NCBI GenBank assembly: GCA_963710675.1
Contig: CAVQBE010000022.1
Location: 62,001-126,000 of the forward strand
Source: JACCZX01 sp963710675
GTDB lineage: Bacteria > Pseudomonadota > Gammaproteobacteria > Burkholderiales > Burkholderiaceae_F
DNA length: 64,000 nt
Reading direction: 5' to 3'
Under the pieces are notes generated by a model, which was not told the DNA's origin, searched no databases, and saw only the letters and a program-made list of their open reading frames with translations. Every line of letters starts with the position of its first letter. Position 1 is the stretch's first letter. A program made the position numbers and the translations under genes. This document shows positions 47,164 to 57,986 of the stretch, piece by piece.

Positions 47164-48117
47164 ATGGAGTTCAAGGAGTATTACAAGGCGCTTGGGGTTG
47201 AACCGACCGCGAATGCCGATGAGATCAAGACGGCATATCGCAAGCTCGCGCGCAAATATCACCCGGACGTCAGCAAAGAATCCAATGCTTCCGCGCGCAT
47301 GGCGGAGGTCAACGAAGCTTATGCGGTGCTTTCGGATCCGGAAAAGCGTGCGGCCTTCGACAAGCTCGCACAACGCCGCGCGGCGGGCCAGGACTTTCAG
47401 CCACCGCCGGGTTGGGACGCCGGATTCGATTTCTCGCATGCAGGCTCACCGGCTGGTGACGATGGCGAGTTCAGCGATTTCTTCAACGCGATATTTGGTC
47501 GCGCCGCGCGAGCGCGTCAGGGAGGCGGAGCGCGTGCGCAGATGCGCGGTGGCGATCAACACGCGAAGATCTCGATCAGTCTGGCCGACGCGTATCACGG
47601 TGCGACACGCTCGCTCGCGTTGCGCGAGGCCCGTCTCGATGAATCAGGCAATGTTGTCAACGCCGAGCGCGTACTCGATGTGCGGATACCCAAAGGCGTC
47701 AAAGCAGGTCAAAGCATTCGCCTGCGCGGTCAGGGCAGCCCGGGCTTCAATGGCGGATCAGCGGGCGATCTATATCTCGAAATCGAGTTTGAGCCTGACG
47801 CACGCTATCGCGTCGAAGGTCGAGATGTGACGCAGACGGTGCCCATTTCGCCGTGGGAGGCGGCACTGGGCGCAACGGTCGAAGTGCCCACACCGGGCGG
47901 CCACGTCGAAGTCAAAGTGCCGGCAGGTTCCAACAACGGGCGCAAGTTGCGACTCAAAGGGCGTGGAATTCCAGGCGATCCGCCCGGCGATTTGTATCTA
48001 GAGCTCGAACTGGCGTCGCCTTCCGCAAGCACTGAAAAGGAGCGCGAAGTCTTCCGGACGATGGCGCGCGAGTTCTCTTCATTTAATCCGCGCGAGCAAA
48101 TGGGAGGTCAACGATGA
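47164..48117 (+). CDS. cbpA: DnaJ-class co-chaperone CbpA
   Basis: A 317-residue type II J-protein. J domain, residues 4-70, with HPD in RKYHPDVSKE. A Gly/Phe-rich region (GDDGEFSDFFNAIFGR) follows. There is no zinc-finger domain. Two C-terminal beta domains: VRIPKGVKAGQSIRLRGQGSPG and GGHVEVKVPAGSNNGRKLRLKGRGIPG. It stimulates DnaK ATP hydrolysis and can bind DNA. ATGA overlap with cbpM couples the pair. Confidence 0.95.
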   Translation: MEFKEYYKALGVEPTANADEIKTAYRKLARKYHPDVSKESNASARMAEVNEAYAVLSDPEKRAAFDKLAQRRAAGQDFQPPPGWDAGFDFSHAGSPAGDDGEFSDFFNAIFGRAARARQGGGARAQMRGGDQHAKISISLADAYHGATRSLALREARLDESGNVVNAERVLDVRIPKGVKAGQSIRLRGQGSPGFNGGSAGDLYLEIEFEPDARYRVEGRDVTQTVPISPWEAALGATVEVPTPGGHVEVKVPAGSNNGRKLRLKGRGIPGDPPGDLYLELELASPSASTEKEREVFRTMAREFSSFNPREQMGGQR

Positions 48118-48425
48118 ACAAACATGCAGTAGACGCTGTGTTGATCGACGAAGAAACGCTCGACCTTCATGAACTTGCATCTGCATGTGCGGTGCCGCCG
48201 ACCTGGGTGGTGGAACGTGTTGAAGCGGGCTTGCTGACCTGCAATTCATCCGGCGGCGAGATGCGATTTGCCAGCGCGCACCTGGTGCGCGCGCGTCGCA
48301 TGGTGACGACCGAACGCCGTTTCGACGCCAACCAGGAGGTCGCCGCACTCGTCGCAGATCTGATCGAGGAAGTCGAGCAATTGCGACGGCAGGTGCATGC
48401 GGCGGCCAAACGCTCACGCGTCTAA
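48114..48425 (+). CDS. cbpM: Chaperone modulator CbpM
   Basis: A 103-residue MerR-like small protein: LDLHELASACAVPPTWVVERVEAGLL, then a C-terminal coiled segment (LIEEVEQLRRQVHAAAK). CbpM binds the CbpA J domain and inhibits its DnaK stimulation and DNA binding. It overlaps cbpA by 4 bp. Confidence 0.93.
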   Translation: MNKHAVDAVLIDEETLDLHELASACAVPPTWVVERVEAGLLTCNSSGGEMRFASAHLVRARRMVTTERRFDANQEVAALVADLIEEVEQLRRQVHAAAKRSRV

Positions 48426-48446
48426 CATTTGCTGTTCTGGTATGCG

Positions 48447-49379
48447 ATGAAACCTGGAACCCCATCCGCGATCGTTCGTGAAGTTGGCCTGCGCGACGGC
48501 CTGCAGAGCATTTCACGCGTGTTGCCCACGGCACAGAAGATCGAATGGATTCGCGATGCATACGCGGCGGGACAGCGCGAGATTGAAGTCGGATCGTTTG
48601 TTCCTGCGCGGCTGCTACCGCAATTGGCCGATACGGATCAGCTGGTTGACTTCGCGAAGACGTTGGTGGGGCTTTGCGTTTCGGTGCTCGTTCCGAACTT
48701 GAAAGGCGCAGAGCGCGCGATCGACTCCGGTGCAGACGCGATGCTGGTGCCGCTGTCGGCGAGTCACGCACACAGTCTGGCGAATCTGCGTAAAACGCCC
48801 GATGACGTCATCGCCGAGATTGCTCGCATTCGTGACCTGCGCGATGCGAAGGGATCGAAGTGTCTGATCGAAGTCGGCATCAGCACCGCGTTCGGCTGCA
48901 CTTTGCAGGGCAAGGTCGAATCGGCCGAAGTGTTGCGTTTGTTGCGCGCGGTGCTCGATGTTGGCGTTGATCGCGTCGGACTGGCCGATACGGTCGGCTA
49001 TGCCGATCCGTCGATGGTGCGGCAATTGTTCGAGCAGGCGCTGCCGATAGCAGGCGATCGCCTGAACTGCGGTCACTTCCACGACACACGCGGACTCGGC
49101 ATGGCTAACGTGTTCGCCGCTTGGGAAGCCGGCATCACCCGCTTCGACGCGTGTCTCGCGGGTATTGGCGGGTGTCCGCACGCTCCCGGTGCAAGCGGCA
49201 ACGTGTCGACTGAAGATGTTGTTTACATGTTCGCCAGCATGGGCGTGTCGACCGGACAGGACTTCGATCGGCTGATCGCGTTGCGCGCGAAGGTTGCTCG
49301 ATGGCTCGAGGGTGAAACGCTGCACGGCTCGTTATGGCGCGCCGGACTCCCCAAGACGATGCTCACTGCGACCGCATGA
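48447..49379 (+). CDS. Hydroxymethylglutaryl-CoA lyase family protein
   Basis: A 310-residue HMGL-like TIM barrel. ATG 48447 is preferred to TTG 48429. Metal and catalytic motifs: REVGLRDGLQ (about 10-19), VSVLVPN, GISTAFGC (catalytic loop), ADTVGYADP, GHFHDTRGLG (metal HxH) and GIGGCPHAPGASGN (signature with catalytic Cys). It should cleave HMG-CoA, or a related 3-hydroxyacyl-CoA such as citramalyl-CoA, to acetyl-CoA plus a keto acid. Its stop overlaps the start of the CoA-transferase gene (ATGA). Confidence 0.92.
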   Translation: MKPGTPSAIVREVGLRDGLQSISRVLPTAQKIEWIRDAYAAGQREIEVGSFVPARLLPQLADTDQLVDFAKTLVGLCVSVLVPNLKGAERAIDSGADAMLVPLSASHAHSLANLRKTPDDVIAEIARIRDLRDAKGSKCLIEVGISTAFGCTLQGKVESAEVLRLLRAVLDVGVDRVGLADTVGYADPSMVRQLFEQALPIAGDRLNCGHFHDTRGLGMANVFAAWEAGITRFDACLAGIGGCPHAPGASGNVSTEDVVYMFASMGVSTGQDFDRLIALRAKVARWLEGETLHGSLWRAGLPKTMLTATA

Positions 49380-50588
49380 GTGGCGATCAAGTCCCACAGC
49401 CGGTTCCGCAGCCACTAAACGGCCTGCGGGTCGTCGAGTTCACGCACATGGTGATGGGCCCTACGTGCGGAATGGTGCTCGCCGACATGGGAGCCGAAGT
49501 GATCAAGGTCGAACCGATCGATGGCGACCGCACGCGCTTCCTGCTGGGCGCTGGCGCCGGCTTCTTTCCGATGTTCAACCGCAACAAGAAAAGCATCGCG
49601 ATCGACCTGCGAAATGCCGTCGGAGCGCAGACGGCGCGTGAGCTGGCTGCCAGTGCCGACGTCGTGCTCGAGAATTTCAAGCCGAACACGATGCACAAGT
49701 ATGGGCTCGACTATGCGGCGCTGTCGAAGTCGAATCCGCGCTTGATCTACGTCGGACACAAAGGATTTCTGCCCGGACCGTACGAACACCGCACAGCGCT
49801 CGATGAAGTCGTGCAGATGATGGGTGGCCTTGCGTACATGACCGGTCGTCCCGGAGATCCATTGCGCGCGGGAACGAGTGTCAACGACATCATGGGCGGA
49901 ATGTTCGGCGCGATTGGCACGCTCGGTGCGTTGATTCAACGCGGCATCACCGGCAAGGGCATGGAGGTGCAGTCGGCACTGTTCGAGAACAATGTGTTCC
50001 TGATGGGTCAGCACATGCTGCAGTACGCGGTCACCGGCAAGCATCCGGCGCCGATGCCGGCGCGCGTCAGTCCATGGGCGATCTACGATGTGTTCACGGT
50101 AAAAAACGGCGAGCAGATTTTTCTTGCTGCGGTCAGTGATGCGCAATGGATAACGTTCTGCGATGCGCTGGGTTACACGGACTTAAAGGCCGACCCGGCG
50201 CTGCTGACCAACAATCAACGCGTGCATCAGCGGCCGACACTGCTGAAGACGATCAACGATAGGCTTGCGCTGCACACTGCAGATGAGCTTGCCACCTTGT
50301 TCGAGAAAGTCGGACTGCCGTTCGCACCGATTCGCAAGCCTGAAGACTTATATGACGATCCGCATCTGAATGCGACCGGCGGATTAGCTGACATCTCGTT
50401 GCCAGACGGCGATCGCGCCGGCGAAACAGTCAAAACAACGCTGTTTCCGATCACGCTGCAGGGCCAGCGCCTGGGCGTGCGCATGAGTCCACCGAAGTTG
50501 GGCGAACACACGCGCGAGCTGCTAGAACGGCATCGGCTACTCAAAGGAAAAGATCGACGCGCTGCTGGCACAGGCAGCGGTCGCGTAG
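49376..50588 (+). CDS. CaiB/BaiF (class III) CoA-transferase (frame break near the 3' end)
   Basis: A 403-residue family III CoA-transferase after correction. LNGLRVVEFTHMVMGPTCGMVLADMGAEVIKVEP starts it, then GDRTRFL, NRNKKSIAIDLR, VVLENFKP, and LDEVVQMMGGLAYMTG. The catalytic Asp region (GTSVNDIMGGMFGAIG) is present. The frame breaks near 50530; one G removed gives ERIGYSKEKIDALLAQ and a stop at 50588. It moves CoA between a donor thioester and a carboxylate, presumably making the substrate for the lyase it overlaps. Confidence 0.92.
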
Positions 50589-50608
50589 TGAAACAAGGAG
50601 ACTGAAAA

Positions 50609-51600
50609 ATGAAAATCAAGCAGACGACACGTTCAAAGCGCCGGACCCTGATCGGCATGACCGGGCTCGCACTAGGCGCATCGACGATCTGGTCGAGCAT
50701 TGCGCAGGGCCAGACCAAGGTGGTGCGCTTCATTCTGCCGGTGGCCACCGCCTCCGGTGTCGACACGATCACGCGCGCTGCGTCGCAGGCGCTATCGACC
50801 GCGCTGGGCGCCTCGGTTGTCGTTGAAAACCAGCCCGGCGCCGGCGGCATCGTCGGTACGCCGCGATGATCAAGTCGCCGCCGGATGGAAGCACGCTGAG
50901 CATCGTTTCGAACAATCACGTGATCTATCCGAGCGTCTACAAGTCGGTGCCGTTTGATCCGATCAACGACATCACACCGATCGCAGTGATCGGATCCACG
51001 CCGATCGTGTTCGTCGTCAATCCGAAAGTGCCCGCGAAAGATGCGAAGGAGCTGGTCGCGCTACTGAAGGCGAAGCCCGGCGGATACAACTACGGATCAT
51101 CTGGTAACGGAACGATCCTGCATCTGGCGGCCGAAATGTTCATGGATGAAGCAGGGGTCAAGGCCACGCACGTTCCCTACAAGGGTGTCGGGCCAATGCT
51201 GACCGACCTGATCGGCGGGCAGGTCGAGATGGGCACGCTGTCGCTGCCATCGATCCAGCAGCATCTGAAAAGCGGCGCGTTGCGCGCGATCGGCACCGGC
51301 ACTGCGACACGGCTCGCAGCGGCGCCTGACATTCCGACAATGACTGAACAGGGCATGCCGGGCTATCTGGTCGAGGGCTGGTTCGCAGTAATCGGGCCGG
51401 CCAAGATGTCCGCGGCCGACGTGAAGCGAATCAACGCTGCCTTCGTCTCAGCGTTTGCGACACCCGAGGTGCGCGAGACGATGGCCAAGCAGGGCAACAC
51501 GATCAACGTCAGCACGCCGGAATTTGCCGCCAAATTTTTCCGCGATGAAATGGGCAAGTACGCGAAGCTGGTCAAGAAGGCTGGGGTGGAGCTGCAGTAA
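50609..51600 (+). CDS. Bug/TctC-family periplasmic solute receptor (one frame break)
   Basis: A 330-residue receptor with a signal that carries SKRRTLIGMTGLALGA and ends IAQGQ. Blocks: VVRFILPVATASGVDTITRAASQAL, VVVENQPGAGGIVGT, DGSTLSIVSNNH, YGSSGNGTILHLAAEMFM, THVPYKGVGPMLTDLIGG. The frame breaks near 50865, where one missing base joins GIVGT to AMIKSPPDG. It lies 20 bp after the CoA-transferase, so it may deliver that pathway's substrate, although no TctAB permease is present. Confidence 0.9.
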
Positions 51601-51760
51601 GCAATTTTCGCGAGAGGCGCGCACGAGCCGCGGACGCTTTCTTTGCAATTTGCCGTACTGCAGTATTCCGAAACCAAGGGGCAAACCCGCGCTACGCGCG
51701 GGCGCGGTGCCCGCATACAATCCTGCGACTCATATCAGAAGTTCACATGAAGGAGACAAC

Positions 51761-52727
51761 ATGAAGATCACAACACGCGCCCTTGTCGCGGCAGGCGCAC
51801 TGGTCCTCGCCGTCGGCAGCCAGGCGCAGGAGAAGGTCACGCTATCGGTTGCGACCGGACCTACGACCGGCGTGTACTACCCACTCGGTGGCGGCATCGC
51901 TAACATTTTGTCCAAATACATCCCCGGTTATGCGGCCAACGCGGAGACGACAGCCGGCTCGGTCGCCAACTTGCAGCTGATGAGCCAGAAGAAATCGGAC
52001 CTCGCGCTGTCGATGGCCGATGCCGCGTGGGATGGCTTCAAGGGTCAGGGAAAATTTGCGGCGCGGCGCAGTCCCAATACGCACGTTGATGATCGCGTAC
52101 CCGAACCGGATGCACATCGTCACCATCGAAGGGACGGGTATCAACAAGATCGCCGACTTGAAGGGGAAGCGCGTTTCGACGGGCGCAGCGAACAGCGCGA
52201 CGGAATTGATGGCGGCGCGCGTTCTTGAGGCGGCGGGCCTCGATCAGGAAAAAGACATTCGCCGCGAGCGCCTCGACCCGGGCAAGTCATCCGAAGCAAT
52301 CAAGGACAGGAAACTCGACGCCTACTTCTGGGTCGGCGGAATTCCGACGGCAGCGGTCACGGACCTCGGCGCGACGCCCGGCACCAAACTCAAGCTGGTT
52401 GATCATGCCGAGGTGGTCGACAGCATGAACAAGAAGTACGGCCCGCTTTATGTCCGCGACACCATCCCGGCGAAAGCCTATCCGGGGCAGGACCAGGCCA
52501 ACCAAGTCGCGACCGTCCAGAATTTGATCATCGCCCGCGCCGATATGCCTGACCAAGTCGCCTACAACATCGTCAAAACGATCTTTGACAAGCGCGACGA
52601 GTTGATCCTGGTGCACAAGGAAGCGACCAACTTCGACCTGAAGCTGCAGAGCAACGACGCCTCGCCGATTCCATTTCACCCCGGCGCGATCAAGTACTTC
52701 AACGAGAAGGGCATCAAGATCAAGTAG
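51761..52727 (+). CDS. TAXI family TRAP transporter solute receptor (one frame break)
   Basis: A 321-residue periplasmic receptor. ATG 51761 follows AAGGAG. The signal ends VGSQAQ. Family blocks: LSVATGPTTGVYYPLGGGIANILSKY, TTAGSVANLQLMSQKKSDLALSMADAAWDGFKG, GTGINKIADLKGKRVSTGAANSATELMA, DAYFWVGGIPTAAV. The frame breaks near 52062; removing one base gives GAVPIRTLMIAYPN. It hands its ligand, often glutamate or another organic acid in this family, to the fused permease that follows. Confidence 0.92.
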
Positions 52728-52752
52728 CGAGTAGCAACTCGTAGCGCGGTTA

Positions 52753-54814
52753 ATGGCTGAGCTCACGGTGCAATCGGCGCAGGTAGTTCCTGTGCCGATC
52801 ATCACCGATGAGCAGACGGCTCAAAGCCGAAGAGTTCATCGCGCTCGAGGAAGGCGCCCACCACAAGTTCGTGGGGCCCTGGGGCACGTTTCTGTTCGCC
52901 GTCGCGGTGGCGATGAGCCTGTACCACCTGTACGCCGCGTACGGAATCGTTACCACCACCACGCTGCGTTACGTGCACGTGGCATTCATCCTGTTCCTCG
53001 TATTTCTGTTGTTCCCCGCCGTAAGGCGACTGCGGCACAAGTTCAGCTGGATCGATCTGATCTGCGCGGTGATCGGAGTTGCGACCAGCGTTTATGCGCT
53101 GGCCGGCGGCGACGACTTCCTGGACCGCAGCACGGCACCCAACACGATCGACCTGGTGATGGGCGTCGCACTAATCGTGCTCGTGCTCGAGGCCGCGCGG
53201 CGCTCGACCGGCTGGATCATGCCATTCGTGTGCGTGCTTTTCCTCGTCTACGCAATGGCAGGGGCTCATCTGCCGCCGCCGTGGACGCATCGCGGCTACG
53301 ACATCGACCGGCTGGTTGGCACGATGTACATGACGCTGGAAGGAATCTTCGGCACTCCGATCGACGTCTCGTCTTCGCTGATTATTCTGTTCACGATCTA
53401 CGGCGCAATCCTGCAGTTTTCGAACGCCGGCAAGTTCTTCATCGACTTTTCACTCGCCGCGTTCGGCCGCAAAGCGACCGGTGCGGGGCGCGCAGTTACG
53501 GCAGCATCGTTTCTGCTCGGCGGGCCGTCCGGTTCCGGCGTCGCGACGACCGTGACGCTCGGTACGGTCGCGTATCCGATGCTTGCCAAGGCGGGGTACG
53601 AGAAAAACGCCGCTGGAGGATTGCTCGCCGCAGGCGGCCTTGGCGCGATCCTTTCACCACCGGTGCTCGGCGCCGCAGCGTTTCTGATCTCGGAGTTTCT
53701 GAAGATCTCGTATCTCGACGTGATCCGATGGCGATTATCCCGACATGCCTGTATTACTTCTCGCTGTTGCTGATGGTGGAGATCGACGCGCGCAAACATG
53801 CGATGCGACAGGTGGTGATCGAGCACGAGCTCAACGGTATGGCAGCTGACGAAAACGATGGGGTTTCACTTCATATCGCTCGTCGCGATCATCGTGTTCC
53901 TGCTGCTCGGCTTCTCACCGATCGCTTCGGTGTTCTGGGCGACGGTGGTGGCGTTGCTGATCAGTTTCCTGAACAAGCGACTGCGCGCTGCTGGATGTTT
54001 CGCTGTTCAGGCGCCGGCCGCAGGGTTGGGTGCGGCGAGGTGCTGCGGCATTCGAAACTGATGAGGGCGCTTGAGGCAGGTTCGGTCGGAATGCTGAGCG
54101 TCGCGGCAACATGCGCGGCGGCCGGCATCATCGTCGGCGTCGTCACGTTGACCGGCCTCGGACTTGCGCTTCGCCGACATCGTCATCTCCTATGCTGGCG
54201 GCAGTCTGGTGCTGACTGCGATTTACACCGCCCTGATCGTCTGGGTCGTCGGCCTCGCGGTGCCAGTCACTGCAAGCTACATCATCTGCGCCGTAGTCGC
54301 GGCTCCGGCGCTGATCAAGCTCGGCGTGCCAGACTTCGCTGCGCACATGTTCATCTTCTACTACGCTGTATTGTCCGAAGTGTCGCCCCCGACCGCGCTG
54401 TCGCCATTCGCCGCGGCGGCGATCACCGGCGGCGATCCCTACAAGACCACCTTGCAGTCGTGGAAGTACACGCTGCCCGCGTTCGTTGTCCCGTTCGTGT
54501 TCGTGCTGGATCCGCTGGGCGTCGGGCTGCTGCTTGCGCTGCCGAAGGGCGGCCTCATGGTGGGATGTCGCTTGGATCACTGCAATGGTTGTAATCGCGT
54601 TAGTTGCGCTTGCCGGGGCAGCTGAGGGCTGGTTGTTCAGCAGAACAACGATGATTGAACGTGGCGTGTTGATCGCCGCGGCCTGTTGTTGATCTATCCG
54701 CGCCCGTGGCTCGACGCGATCGGCATCGCGCTGCTGGCTGGCGTGATCGTCACGCAACTGGTGCGCAAGGGGACAGCGCCAACGCGCAGTCATTCACTAA
54801 TGCGGCGGGAGTGA
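52753..54814 (+). CDS. TRAP transporter fused 4TM/12TM permease (about seven frame breaks)
   Basis: A DctQM-fusion permease of about 686 residues. Segments in successive frames are colinear with the family: AEEFIALEEGAHHKFVGPWG, FLVYAMAGAHLPPPWTHRGYDIDRLVG, GGPSGSGVATTVTLGTVAYPMLAKAGYEKNAAGG, LSPPVLGAAAFLISEFLKISYLDV, MAIIPTCLYYFSLLLMVEIDARK, RALEAGSVGMLSVAATCAAAGIIVGVVTLTGLGL, MFIFYYAVLSEVSPPTALSPFAAAAITGGDPYKTTLQSWKYTLPAF and LIYPRPWLDAIG. Breaks lie near 52819, 53728, 53855, 54000-54050, 54167, 54562 and 54690. It uses an ion gradient to import the TAXI receptor's ligand. The stop at 54814 overlaps the kinase GTG. Confidence 0.85.
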
Positions 54815-55753
54815 CTGTCTCGACCGAGAATCGCAAGCCCTGCGTTATCTGCGTCGGCGGCTCGGCGACGATCGACCAGATCTTTCTGGTCGACGAAGTC
54901 AAGCTGCCGTCGGTGAAGATCACCGCAACCGACTTCGTCGAAACTGGCGGCGGCATGGGTGCCAATGCCGCCGTGGCGGTGCAGCGGCTTGGAGGGCGCG
55001 CGAGTTACTGGGGCCGCGTCGGTGACGACGAAACCGGCGACCAGGTCATCGCGCTCCTGAAGCATGAGGGTGTCGACGTCTCGACGCTGCTGCGTCTGTC
55101 CGGCTTTCGCACCAAGATCGCGACGATCCTGATCGATTCGCGCGGGGAGCGACTGGTCGTCTCCGTACAGCCGCAGGGGTATCCGCCCGATGCGTCGTGG
55201 CTGCCGGTCGAGCGCGTCGCCGACGCCGATGCGGTGCTGGCCGACACGCGCTGGCCGGCCGGTGCGCAGCGGCTGTTCGATGCCGCTGCGATGGCGGGCA
55301 AGCCGAGTGTGTTCGACGGTGATGGGGGGGACCCACAACAAGCACGCGAGACTGCACGACTCGCGACCCATCCGTTTCTGTCGCAATCAATGTTGCAAAG
55401 CGTGCAGACTGGGTGAGCCCGAGCATGCGCTGCCCAAATTTTTCGGGGGCCGCAACGTAGTTTGCGGCGTGACGCTCGGCGCAGCCGGCGTGATGTGGTT
55501 CGACGGCAAGCGCATTTCAAGTGCGCCGTCACCGAAGGTCAAAGCAGTCGACACCCTGGCAGCCGGCGACACATGGCACGGCGCGTTTGCCCTGGCGCTG
55601 GCCGAGCGCAAAGAACTGGGCGACGCGATCGAGTTCGCCACCGCAGTCGCAGCGATGAAGTGCACGCGATTCGGCGGCCGAGCCGGCATCCCGAAGCGCG
55701 ATCAGTTCGAGCGCTGGTGGAGCGAAGTGCGGACGGCGTCCGTCAAGGCTTGA
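54811..55753 (+). CDS. PfkB family carbohydrate kinase (one frame break)
   Basis: A ribokinase-type sugar kinase of 313 residues. GTG 54811 overlaps the permease stop. Motif 1: GGGMGANAAVAVQRLGGRASYWGRVGDDETG (about 47-77). Motif 2: VDTLAAGDTWHGAFALAL with the catalytic Asp. The frame breaks near 55414; removing one G gives QTGEPEHALPKFFGGRNVVCGVTLG. A seven-G run at 55324-55330 is in frame. It phosphorylates a sugar or nucleoside; position after the TRAP genes suggests it acts on the imported compound or its product. It overlaps the opposing oxidase gene by 11 bp. Confidence 0.88.
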
Positions 55754-56902
55754 CCGACGCCAGCGAATGCGGTGCGAGCTCGCGCAGCGAACTAACGCCG
55801 ATTAACGCCATGTCTTGCTGAATCTCGTGCGCCAGCAGGCGAATGGCATGCGCAACGCCCGCTTGCCCGCCGATCGATGCCGCGTAAATGAACGGTCGCC
55901 CGATGAACACGAAGTCCGCGCCCAGCGCGATCGCCTTCAGGACATCGTTGCCGCGGCGAATACCACTGTCGATCATCACCTTCATTGCGCCTTTGGCACG
56001 CACGATCGCGGGCAGCGCGTGCAGCGGCGCGATCGACGCATCGAGTTGACGCCCGCCGTGACTCGAAACGATCACGCCATCGACGCCACGATCTGCGGCG
56101 ATACGTGCATCTTCGGCCGATAAGATCCCCTTCAACACCAGCTTGCCGCTCCACATACGCCGGATCTGATCGACATGCGCCCACGACAGCGTGTCGCGCG
56201 AGCCGAATTCGCGCACGGCGGCGCTCGAGAAGATCGGCACGCCGCGAACCGCACTCGAGTTTTCGAAGTGAGGCATGCCATTTTTCAGCAAGGTCCGCAG
56301 CAGCGTCCCGATAGTCCATCGCGGGCGAACGATGCCGTCCCATGCGAGCCGCACACTCGGCCGCAGCGGCATCGTGAAGCCGACGCGAATATTGTTTTCG
56401 CGGCTGGGCAACGTGGCGACATCGACGGTCAGAACCAACGTTCGGTAACCCGGCGCTCTGAACTCGCTGCACCATCGCGTCAATTTTCGCCGCGTCGCCG
56501 GGCAGGTACGCCTGAAACCAGGTCGAGCGCGGCGCAGCGGCACGCACATCCTCAAGCCGCGTCAACGCCGTCGAGCTGACGATCATCGGAATGTTGGCCG
56601 CCTCGGCCGCGCGCGCCAGCGTCGAGATCGCCTTCGTAGGCAATCAGCGCACTGATACCCATCGGCGCGATGCCGAACGGCGACGAATACGTCTCGCCGA
56701 AAAGCTCGGCCTGTTGCGAGCGCTGCGAAACATCGACCAGTACACGCGGCACGAACGCCCATTGTCGATACGCGGCCGCGGCCGCCTGCAGCGCAATAGT
56801 GTCCTCGGCGCCGCCTGCGACGTAGCCAAGAATCGGCCGCGGCAGATGACGGCGAGCAGCCAGCTCGAAATCGGCGAGGGACAGAATGTTGCGCAAGGGC
56901 AT
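55743..56902 (-). CDS. FMN-dependent alpha-hydroxy-acid oxidase/dehydrogenase, LldD-like (two frame breaks)
   Basis: A 385-residue enzyme oxidising an L-2-hydroxy acid such as lactate or glycolate to the keto acid. From ATG 56902: LSLADFELAARRHLPRPILGYVAGGAEDTI, PFGIAPMGISALIAYEGDL, SSTALTRLEDV, WFQAYLPGD, LVLTVDVATLPSRENNIRVGF, LVLKGILSAEDA, VDGVIVSSHGGRQLD (catalytic His), IDSGIRRGNDVLKAIALGADFVFIGRPFIYA. Breaks lie near 56627 (one extra G, then TLARAAEAANIP) and 56452 (ggg for gg, then YRTLVL). The exact substrate is open; mandelate and lactate types are similar. Confidence 0.9.
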
Positions 56903-56995
56903 AGCGTTGTTGAAACACTCGACACGTGCCAAGGATGCAGGTAGCTTCGCACGGATTCGACAGCTATTTTCCTGAACATTCACCGAAGGACTGCA

Positions 56996-57969
56996 ATGAA
57001 GGCTCACCTGTGGCTGCGAGGCGCCTGCTACCGCTGTCGCCGGCTTCTTTCTGTTGCTGGCCCCCTTTTCGATGGCAACTGCGGCTGCTCCACAGCTGAA
57101 GACTTCGGCACCTGGCTACTACCGAATGATGCTTGGTGACTTCGAGGTCACCGCGCTATCGGATGGCACGGTCGATCTAAAAATGGCCGACCTGCTGACG
57201 AACATTCCCACAGCAAGAATTCACAGCGCGCTGGCGAAGCATCACTTGAAGGATCCCGTCGAGGTTTCGGTTAACGCCTACCTGATCAACACCGGCAGCA
57301 AGCTCGTGCTGATCGACGCCGGTGCGGGCACGTTCTTCGGGCCGACGGTCGGCAAACTGATGGCGAACCTAAAAGCGTCCGGATACCAACCCGAGCAGGT
57401 CGACGAGATCTACATCACGCACATGCATGCGGATCACGTCGGCGGTCTGGTTGCGGGCAGTCAGATCGCGTTTCCAAATGCGATCGTGCGCGCCGATCAA
57501 CGCGAAGCCGATTTCTGGTTGAGCAAGGCCAACATGGACACCGCGCCCACAGAAGCCAAACAGGTTTTCGAAGGTGCAATGGCTTCGATCAACCCATACG
57601 CGGCCGCCGGCAAATTCAAGCCGTTTAATGGCAAACACCGAATTGATACCTGGCATCAAGGCAGTCGCAGCGCACGGGCACACACCGGGCCACACCGTTT
57701 ACGTGGTTGAGAGCAACGGTCAACGTCTGGTGCTATGGGGCGATTTAATGCACTCGGCAGCCGTGCAATTTCTGGAACCGTCGGTAACGATCAAATTCGA
57801 CACCGATTCCAAGGCCGCCGCCGCGCAGCGAAAGGCGCAATACGCTGACGCCGCCAAACGCGGGCACTGGGTCGCCGCTGCGCACTTGCCTTTTCCGGGT
57901 ATCGGCCATCTGCGCGCTGACGGCAAGGGTTATGACTGGATCCCGGCGAATTACACGGTGCTGCGTTGA
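56996..57969 (+). CDS. Secreted MBL-fold metallohydrolase, lactonase-like (two frame breaks)
   Basis: A 323-residue metallo-beta-lactamase fold protein. ATG 56996 follows GAAGGA; the signal peptide (AVAGFFLLLAPFSMATAAA) is in the main frame only after a break near 57020. HMHADHVGG (HxHxDH, about residue 140) and HGHTPGHT supply zinc ligands, with LWGDLMHSAAVQF next. A second break near 57635 (aaa for aa) joins FNGN to TELIPGIKAVAAHGH. The pattern is that of AiiA/AttM-type lactonases, but the substrate cannot be fixed. It diverges from the oxidase. Confidence 0.87.
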
Positions 57970-57986
57970 TCCGCGCTCAGGCCTGA

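Noticed and set aside
55324..55330. Run of seven G residues in the kinase gene suspected as a frame break.
   Set aside because: The frame reads VFDGDGGDPQQARE across it; the actual break is near 55414.
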